In this document: in pieces, positions 58,527 through 64,000 of the stretch | How the letters are laid out: each line of letters begins with the position of its first letter | Position numbering within the stretch: position 1 is the stretch's first letter | NCBI RefSeq assembly: GCF_006265115.1 | Contig: NZ_SMDR01000001.1 | Coordinates: 1,116,001 to 1,180,000 of the forward strand | Direction of reading: 5' to 3' | Source of the DNA: Arenimonas terrae | Lineage (GTDB): Bacteria; Pseudomonadota; Gammaproteobacteria; Xanthomonadales; Xanthomonadaceae | DNA length: 64,000 nt | Position numbers and translations under genes: made by a program | The notes under the pieces: generated by a model | Seen by the model: only the letters and a program-made list of their open reading frames with translations | Told to the model about the DNA's origin: nothing | Database searches by the model: none

Positions 58527-59216
58527 CTATTCGCTGGCCCGGCGGTAGGCCGATCGGCGCACCATCCACTCCGACGCCAGCAGGGCGCCCAGCGCCAGCA
58601 ACACCGATACCACCGCCAGCCGGGTGATGCCGGCCTCGCCGCCGGGCAGCTGCATCAGCGAATGCATGGCCAGCGAAAGCGTGCGGGTCTCGCCGGGGAT
58701 GTTGGAGACGAAGGTGATGGTGGCGCCGAACTCGCCCAGCGCCTTGGCGAAGGCCAGGGCCATGCCCGCGGCGATGCCTGGCACGCTCAGCGGCAGGATC
58801 ACCTGGAAGAACTTCGCCCAGGGCCGGGCGCCGAGACTGGCGGCCATCTCGTCGATCTCGCGCGGGATCGCCTCGATCGACAGCCGGATCGCGCGCACGA
58901 ACAGCGGGAAGGCCATCACCGCCGCGGCCAGCACCGCGCCGGTCCAGCGGAAGGCGAGGCTGAGGCCGAACCACTGCTCCAGCGCCTGCCCGATCGCACC
59001 CTGGCGCCCGAACAGCACCAGCAGCACGTAGCCGGTGAGCACCGGTGGCAGCAGCAGCGGCAGGTGCACGACGGCGTCGAACAGCACCTTGCCGCGGAAT
59101 CGCAGCCGCGCCAGCACGTAGGCCGCGGCGATGGCGAACGGCAGCGCGCACAGCACCGCCAGCGCGGCCACCCGCAGGCTCAGCGACACGATGGCGATTT
59201 CGTCGGCGGTCAGCAC
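58527..59216 (-). CDS. modB: Molybdate ABC transporter permease
   Basis: A 229-residue inner-membrane permease with about five to six helices. The cytoplasmic EAA loop is ASLGARPWAKFFQVILPLSVPGIAAGMALAFAKALGEFGATITF, and LLLPPVLTGYVLLVLFG is typical of ModB. It starts with GTG directly after the modA stop (zero gap). The ATPase modC, normally next, is absent: the following minus-strand gene is a small exported protein. Confidence 0.94.
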   Translation of the reverse strand: MLTADEIAIVSLSLRVAALAVLCALPFAIAAAYVLARLRFRGKVLFDAVVHLPLLLPPVLTGYVLLVLFGRQGAIGQALEQWFGLSLAFRWTGAVLAAAVMAFPLFVRAIRLSIEAIPREIDEMAASLGARPWAKFFQVILPLSVPGIAAGMALAFAKALGEFGATITFVSNIPGETRTLSLAMHSLMQLPGGEAGITRLAVVSVLLALGALLASEWMVRRSAYRRASE

Positions 59217-59972
59217 TCAGGGCGGATCGAAACCGGCGCGCTCGAACACGGCACGGGCTTCCGGGCCGGACAGGAAACGCAGGAACGCGTCCGCTCGCGC
59301 GGCCCGCGCCGCGGCCATGCGCGCTGCCGGGTAGACGATGGCCGCATGGCTGGTGGCCGGAATGTCCGCCACCACCCGCACCTTCGGCTCGGCCAAGGCG
59401 TCGGTGGCGTAGACGATGCCCAGCGGCGCTTCACCGCGCGCGACGAAGGCCATCGCGGCGCGCACGTTGTCGGCTTCGGCGCGGCGGTCGGCGACGACCT
59501 GCCAGAGCCCCAGGGCTTCCAGCGCCTGGCGGGCGTAACGTCCTGCCGGCACGCTGGTGGTTTCGCCCAGCGCCAGGCGCCCCTGCGGGCCCAGGGCCGC
59601 CTTCAGTTCACCCGCTTCCAGGGCGAGCGCCGCGGGCCCAGTCGCGGCCGGAGCGATCACGACCAGGCGGTTGCGCGCCAGCGACACGCGCGTCGCCGGG
59701 TCGACGAGGCGGCGCGCCTGCAGGTAGTCCATCCATTCCAGGTCGGCGGAGACGAAAACATCGGCCGGCGCACCCTGCTCGATCTGCCGGGCCAGGGCCG
59801 AACTCGCGGCATATGAAATCACCACCGGCTGTCCGGAGCGTTCGGTCCAGCGTTCGGCCACGGTGTCCAGGCTTTCCTGCAGGCTGGCGGCGGCGAACAC
59901 GGTGACGCGCTCGGCGGCCGCCGCGGGAGGCGCCGAGAGCAGCACGAGGCACAGCAGGATCAGGCGCAGCAT
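59217..59972 (-). CDS. modA: Molybdate-binding periplasmic protein
   Basis: A 251-residue exported binding protein (signal about 1-20, ending PAAAA). VTVFAAASLQESLDTVAERW is the first molybdate-contact strand with SL residues, followed by VISYAASSALARQIEQGAPADVFVSADLEWMDYL. The substrate-closing hinge appears as RNRLVVIAP and APLGIVYATDA. It delivers molybdate to ModB. The second gene is modB, with no ATPase in the window. Confidence 0.94.
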   Translation of the reverse strand: MLRLILLCLVLLSAPPAAAAERVTVFAAASLQESLDTVAERWTERSGQPVVISYAASSALARQIEQGAPADVFVSADLEWMDYLQARRLVDPATRVSLARNRLVVIAPAATGPAALALEAGELKAALGPQGRLALGETTSVPAGRYARQALEALGLWQVVADRRAEADNVRAAMAFVARGEAPLGIVYATDALAEPKVRVVADIPATSHAAIVYPAARMAAARAARADAFLRFLSGPEARAVFERAGFDPP

Positions 59973-60043
59973 CGGGAGCGATCCGGAGGTCGAAGCGACG
60001 CCGCCACTCTACCCTCGGCCCGTGGCCTGCGGCCACCGGCCGC

Positions 60044-60805
60044 TCACATGCCGCGGAATCGGTGCAGGAAGGCGGCGCTGACCGGCAGGCAGTCGTCCCG
60101 GCCGCGCAGGCTCAGCGTGGCCTTGCCGAGTTCGTCCTTGCGCAGGCGGTCGATCGCGGCGACGCGCACCACCACGCCGCGGTGCACCTGCCAGAACGTG
60201 TCCGGGTCGAGGCCGGCGAGCAGGTCCTTCACCGGCGTGCGGATGATCGCCTCGTCGTGCCCGGTGACCACGCGCACGTATTTGTCCTGCGCCTGGAAGT
60301 ACAGCACCTCGTCGATGCCGATCATGCGCACGCTGTCGCCAATGCTGGCGCTGATCCAGCGGATCAGGCGTTCGCCCTGCGGCCGCAGGCGCGCTTCCAG
60401 GTTCTCGACCAGGGCCTGCAGGTCGGCCGGACGCGGTTCCTCCAGGCGTGCCTGCAGGCGCTCGACCGCCTGCGCCAGGCGCGCCGGCTGGACCGGCTTG
60501 AGCACGTAATCGGCCGCGCCGGCTTCGAAGGCCTTGATCGCGTAGTCGTCGTAGGCGCTGGTGAACACCACCAGGCCACCGCCGGCGACCACCGCGCGCG
60601 CCACGTCCAGGCCATTGACGCCGGGCATGCGGATGTCGAGGAAGGCGACCGCGGGACGGTGCTCGCGCGCGGCCTCGAGCGCCGACACGCCGTCCTCGCA
60701 GACCGCGACCACGTCCAGCGCCGGCCAGGCCTCGGCCAGCATGTCCAGCAGGGCGGCGCGCTGAGGCGCTTCGTCCTCGGCGATCAGTGCGGTGATGCGG
60801 CTCAC
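60044..60805 (-). CDS. LytTR-family response regulator
   Basis: A 253-residue DNA-binding response regulator. The receiver domain (1-120) has acidic AEDE at 9-12, phospho-acceptor D57 (AFLDIRMPG), the FTSAYDDYA switch residue and YVLKPV. The LytTR DNA-binding domain (about 148-253) includes IGIDEVLYFQAQDKYVRVVTGHDEAIIRTPVKDLLAGLDPDTFWQVHRGVVVRVAAID. GTG start overlaps the kinase stop. The pair resembles AlgR/AlgZ or YehT/LytS-like systems. Confidence 0.93.
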   Translation of the reverse strand: MSRITALIAEDEAPQRAALLDMLAEAWPALDVVAVCEDGVSALEAAREHRPAVAFLDIRMPGVNGLDVARAVVAGGGLVVFTSAYDDYAIKAFEAGAADYVLKPVQPARLAQAVERLQARLEEPRPADLQALVENLEARLRPQGERLIRWISASIGDSVRMIGIDEVLYFQAQDKYVRVVTGHDEAIIRTPVKDLLAGLDPDTFWQVHRGVVVRVAAIDRLRKDELGKATLSLRGRDDCLPVSAAFLHRFRGM

Positions 60806-62034
60806 GGCGTCGGCTCCGGCGGCAGGATGATCTCGGCGACCGCACCGCGGCCGGCCAGGCTGCGCAGGCTGAGGCTGGCGCCCTCGCCGAAACGCGTGGC
60901 GAGCTGGTCGCGCACGTTGGCCAGGCCCATGCCGCTGCCGAGGCCGGGCTGCAGGCCGGCGCCGTCGTCCACCACGCTCAGCACCAGGCGGTCGCCGCGC
61001 AGCGAGGCGCGCACGTCGACCCGGCCCGGGCCCGGCTGCGGTTCGATGCCGTGCTTGATCGCGTTCTCGACCAGGGTGATCAGCAGCAGCGGCGGGAACG
61101 GCCGCGCGCGAAGCGAAGCGTCGGCCTCGACGGCGAAACTCAGGCGACCACCCATGCGCAGTTTCATCAGCGACAGATAGCTGGCGCAGATGTCGAGCTG
61201 CTGCCCGAGCGTGGAATGCAGCATCGCCTCGCCGTCGCGCAGCTTGGGGATGGTGGCGCGCAGGTGGTCGACCAGGGCATCCAGCGTGGCTTCGGCCTGG
61301 CCCGGATCCTGGCGCACGAGCGCGCGCACCGAGGCCAGCGTATTGAACAGGAAGTGCGGCTCCACCTGCGCCTGCAGCAGGCCCAGGCGCAGGTCGGACT
61401 GCTGCTTCTGGGCCCGCAGGGCCTCGATCTCCTGGCGGCGGCGGTTCTCCTGCCAGCGCCGGTCTTCGCTGAAATAGGCGCGCAGCGCCAGGCCGCCTCC
61501 GAACAGGCCGTAGATGCCGACCAGGACGGCGCCGTTGAGCACCATCACCACCGGCTTCATCGCCGGCGAGATGTCGGGCTTCTTGCGCGTCGCCAGGCCC
61601 TGTTCGACCAGTGCGTCCTCGACTTCCTTCTCGACGTAGGTCGAGGCCCACTTGTCGACGAAATAGCTGGCTCCCATGCCGGCCAGCACGGCCAGGACCA
61701 CGCCGAGGCGTTCGCGGCGCTGCGGCCAGCGGCGGTGCCGCACCCAGGTCGCCAGCGCCGGACCGGTGGTGGCCATCAACAGGAAGGCTACGAACATATG
61801 CGCGCCGGCCAACGCGCCCAGCGGGTAGTCGTGCGTGGCCGCGGCCGTGCCGATCATCGACAGCGCGGCGAACAGTGCGATGAATACCGCGAACAGCGCG
61901 CTTCGCCCGCGCAGCCAGCGCAGGCTGAACACCGGGTACTGGCGGTAGCGGCCCCAGGTCGAGTCGCCGCCCACCAGCACTTCGGCCGGAAGCGTCTGCT
62001 GGAGCGAATAGCGGGCGGAGGTGGCGTCGGTCAT
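60802..62034 (-). CDS. LytS/AlgZ-type membrane histidine kinase
   Basis: A 410-residue sensor kinase of the His_kinase (PF06580) class. About four membrane helices occupy residues 45-175; there is no large periplasmic domain. The H-box is VEPHFLFNTL (His about 226), and ATP-binding elements are LLLITLVENAIKHGIEP and VVDDGAGLQPGLGSGMGLANVRDQL. It would phosphorylate the LytTR regulator encoded in overlap just downstream. Confidence 0.93.
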   Translation of the reverse strand: MTDATSARYSLQQTLPAEVLVGGDSTWGRYRQYPVFSLRWLRGRSALFAVFIALFAALSMIGTAAATHDYPLGALAGAHMFVAFLLMATTGPALATWVRHRRWPQRRERLGVVLAVLAGMGASYFVDKWASTYVEKEVEDALVEQGLATRKKPDISPAMKPVVMVLNGAVLVGIYGLFGGGLALRAYFSEDRRWQENRRRQEIEALRAQKQQSDLRLGLLQAQVEPHFLFNTLASVRALVRQDPGQAEATLDALVDHLRATIPKLRDGEAMLHSTLGQQLDICASYLSLMKLRMGGRLSFAVEADASLRARPFPPLLLITLVENAIKHGIEPQPGPGRVDVRASLRGDRLVLSVVDDGAGLQPGLGSGMGLANVRDQLATRFGEGASLSLRSLAGRGAVAEIILPPEPTP

Positions 62035-62083
62035 GGCCGGCGAAGGATACCGTGCGGACCGCGGCGGCAGCGGGCGTCCCGGC

Positions 62084-63727
62084 TCACGGCCGGGCCCCGC
62101 GCAGCACCTGGCCGCCCTGGTGCAGGACGACCGCGACCACGCGGCCGGCGGCGTCGCGCTCGAAGCGGATCTCGGCGCCGACGGCGTCCACGGTGAACAC
62201 GTCCTTGGCCACCGCCACCGTTTCCAGCGCGGGCTGGCCGCTGCCCTGGACGAAGAGCCGGCCGTCGCGCTCGAACACCTTCAGCGAGAACTCCGGCATC
62301 AGCGGGTAGTCGCCGGCATAGGCCTGCAGCGCTTCGGCGGACGGCGCCGGCATCGCCGGCTTCGGCGCCAGGTCGCGGCGGACGGCGGCGAGCTGCGCGC
62401 CCATCTGCACCCAGGTGAAGCCGTAGCTTCCGTCGGCCTTGCGCTGCGGCCGGAGCAGCGCGTCGAAGGCCAGCGGATAAAAATCGCCGGCGTCGTCGTG
62501 GCCCATCTCGAAAGCCGGCTGGCCTTCCGCCTGGATCACCAGCGCTTCGCCCTTGCGGCTGAGCTCCATCTTCATGCCGCCCTGCAGGGTGTAGTGGCCG
62601 ACCAGCGCGTCCACGAGCTCGGCAGGCGCGGCGACGACCTTGCGCGGCTTGCCCAGCGGCACCGAGGCATCGGCCAGGTGCAGGCCGAGGCTGCCGAGGC
62701 CACCCAGCGAATGCAGCGCCGTGTCCGACAGCACGATCACGCCGCGTGCGGCCGCGCGGTCGAAGGCGACGAAGGACGAGAAGCCGCCGGTGCCGCCCTC
62801 GTGCGCATGCCAGGTGCGGCCGTTGAGCGGCGCCAGCATCCAGTTCATCGCCATCGCCGGCTGCGCGCCGGGATTCACCGGCTGCTGGCTCAGCGCCAGC
62901 GCCGCGGCCAGCGGTTCCGGCGCAGCGCCGAGCTGGCCCTGAACGTAGCGGACCATGTCGTCGAGCGTCGCGCGCACGCCGCCGACGCCGGCGACGTCGG
63001 TGCGGAAATCCCAGGCCGGCGTCGGCTGCCCGTTCGGCAGATGGCCCTGGGCGACCCGCACGCCGTCGGGGCGGCGGTTGATGTGGGCGCCGGTCATGCC
63101 CAGCGGCGTGAACACCCGCTCGTCGAGCAGGGTCTCGAAATCGGCGCCGGCGCGGCGAGCGACCGCGTAGCTGAGCAGCATCGAGGCGAAGTTCGAATAG
63201 TCGAAGCCCGCGCCCGGCGCCCGCGACAATTCGCTGCGCTCGAGCGCGGCGAGCAGCATCTCGGCGGTCACCGGCGCATACGGATTGGCGGCGTTCTCGA
63301 TCGCGACGCCGGGCGGCAGCGCCGCCAGGCCGCTGGTATGGCTGACCACATGACGCAGCAGGATCGGCTGGCCCTCGAAGCCCGGCACCTTGATGCCGTC
63401 CGGCAGCCAGGCCGACAGCGGGTCGTCCAGCGAGCCCTTGCCTTCGTGGATCAGCCCGGCGAGCAGGGCCGAGGTCATCGTCTTGCTGACCGAGCCGATC
63501 TCGAAGGCGGTGTCGGGTCCGACGCGCAGCGCCTTGTCCGCATCGGCACAGGCGAAGGCGCGGGTGACGTTTTTGTCGACCACGGCCACCGCGAAGCAGG
63601 CGCCGGTGCGGTCGCCGTGCAAGCGCTGCGCCAGCTTGGCCTCGAGGTCGGCCTGGCTCAGGGCCTGGGCGGGGGACGCGGCCGCGACGGCGAGGGCCAG
63701 GATCAGGGCTTGGCTGGGCAGGGACAT
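62084..63727 (-). CDS. Serine hydrolase, beta-lactamase class C/EstB-like
   Basis: A 547-residue exported enzyme (signal about 1-22, ending PAQA). The serine nucleophile is in SVSK (S79-K82). YSN lies at about 177-179, and the third motif appears as HEGGTGG in WHAHEGGTGGFSSF rather than KTG. These fit AmpC-like esterases and D-amino-acid-peptide hydrolases. A C-terminal lipocalin-like part (about 390-545, VGHYTLQGGMKMELSRKGEAL and YAGDYPLMPEFSLKVFERDGRLF) has two repeat units. Precise substrate is unknown. It is 49 bp upstream of the kinase gene and may share its operon. Confidence 0.9.
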   Translation of the reverse strand: MSLPSQALILALAVAAASPAQALSQADLEAKLAQRLHGDRTGACFAVAVVDKNVTRAFACADADKALRVGPDTAFEIGSVSKTMTSALLAGLIHEGKGSLDDPLSAWLPDGIKVPGFEGQPILLRHVVSHTSGLAALPPGVAIENAANPYAPVTAEMLLAALERSELSRAPGAGFDYSNFASMLLSYAVARRAGADFETLLDERVFTPLGMTGAHINRRPDGVRVAQGHLPNGQPTPAWDFRTDVAGVGGVRATLDDMVRYVQGQLGAAPEPLAAALALSQQPVNPGAQPAMAMNWMLAPLNGRTWHAHEGGTGGFSSFVAFDRAAARGVIVLSDTALHSLGGLGSLGLHLADASVPLGKPRKVVAAPAELVDALVGHYTLQGGMKMELSRKGEALVIQAEGQPAFEMGHDDAGDFYPLAFDALLRPQRKADGSYGFTWVQMGAQLAAVRRDLAPKPAMPAPSAEALQAYAGDYPLMPEFSLKVFERDGRLFVQGSGQPALETVAVAKDVFTVDAVGAEIRFERDAAGRVVAVVLHQGGQVLRGARP

Positions 63728-63835
63728 GGCGGACTCCGGATGAGGGACCGTTTCAGGCTGCCCGCCCGGACGGCCACCCGGGGCGGCTTGCGATGGAAGG
63801 CCGCGGGCTGGCGACGGAACCCCCGCAGCGCCGGC

Positions 63836-64000
63836 TCAATCCGCCAGCAGGTCCTTCATCGCCTCGCCGTAGCGGCGGGCGATGTCGTCGTGGTCGCGGT
63901 GCCGGGCCTGGGCCACCACGGTCTGGCCGGCGACATGGACCTCGTGCACCAGGCCGCGGTTGCCGCCGAACACGAAACGGTCGAGCAGGTCGGCAGGCGT
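63836..64000 (-). CDS. hutF: Formimidoylglutamate deiminase (C-terminal 54 residues only)
   Basis: Only the 3' end is inside the window. The protein ends ADLLDRFVFGGNRGLVHEV then HVAGQTVVAQARHRDHDD and IARRYGEAMKDLLAD. The D-R-x-V-F-x-G-x-N-R...V-x-V-A-G...V-V...RH pattern matches the end of HutF, which converts formimidoylglutamate to formylglutamate in the five-step histidine pathway. Related amidohydrolases have similar tails, so naming is fairly but not completely sure. HutF makes the substrate for HutG, also found here. Confidence 0.75.
   Translation of the reverse strand, partial: TPADLLDRFVFGGNRGLVHEVHVAGQTVVAQARHRDHDDIARRYGEAMKDLLAD

Overview
This 64 kb window is a chromosomal segment of a very GC-rich gammaproteobacterium. 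Gene content points to the Lysobacteraceae/Xanthomonadaceae (Lysobacter, Luteimonas or a close relative): a five-step type histidine pathway (hutU, hutG, hutF), YaeQ, DUF1415, HemJ-like CopD protein, two DEAD-box helicases and many lipoproteins. The genus is an inference from gene families; no rRNA or tRNA gene was found to anchor it.

Layout. 1-3126: pyrG (cut by the left edge) diverges from parE. 3127-8791: a six-gene, tightly overlapping plus-strand operon encoding exported pilin-like proteins, a PapD-like periplasmic chaperone, an outer-membrane barrel with a C-terminal calcium-type beta domain, and a six-cysteine secreted protein. It is preceded by a C10 tract and a near-consensus sigma-54 promoter. 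8817-12129: minus-strand hutG, a DadA-like amino-acid dehydrogenase and a DUF418 membrane protein. 12203-12969 and 17250-18049: two composite repeat elements (A and B) of 767 and 800 bp, each ending in GGATCTGGCGCC-like terminal repeats and carrying a large subterminal hairpin at each end. Between them lie slyD, an NlpC/P60 lipoprotein, DUF454, a thioesterase, a YkvA protein and rhlE. 18114-33068: a housekeeping mixture (EamA exporter, HemJ-like and M48 proteins, deaD, DUF4349, YhiN-type flavoprotein, DUF885, acyl-CoA dehydrogenase, DUF1415, Old Yellow Enzyme, MAPEG, PadR with a sensor-domain protein). 33210-40515: DODA dioxygenase, DoxX, bile-acid-symporter family, methyltransferase, SrkA kinase, cyclophilin, DUF2785, YkgJ, GIY-YIG and an EamA transporter. 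40516-41152: a third, unrelated repeat element (C) with terminal inverted repeats and a nested cruciform. 41162-48677: YaeQ, a response regulator, a lipase-like hydrolase, aldo/keto reductase, MFS, GFA, a TonB-C-like protein and a fatty acid desaturase. About 48966-49086: a candidate structured small RNA ending in a strong terminator. 49096-58057: EamA with divergent LysR, S4 protein, PQQ sugar dehydrogenase, GlsB, TonB-like, VOC and hutU, then the Ada/AlkA-ogt alkylation-repair pair. 58112-64000: small exported protein, modBA without modC, a LytTR/LytS-type two-component pair, a serine beta-lactamase-like hydrolase, and the 3' end of hutF.

The genes fall into short operons, many with ATGA or TGATG stop/start overlaps. 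The most promising undescribed material is the sigma-54-driven chaperone/pilin/barrel operon without a recognisable classical usher, the hairpin-bounded elements whose stems differ between copies yet stay self-complementary, and the C-rich-loop RNA candidate.
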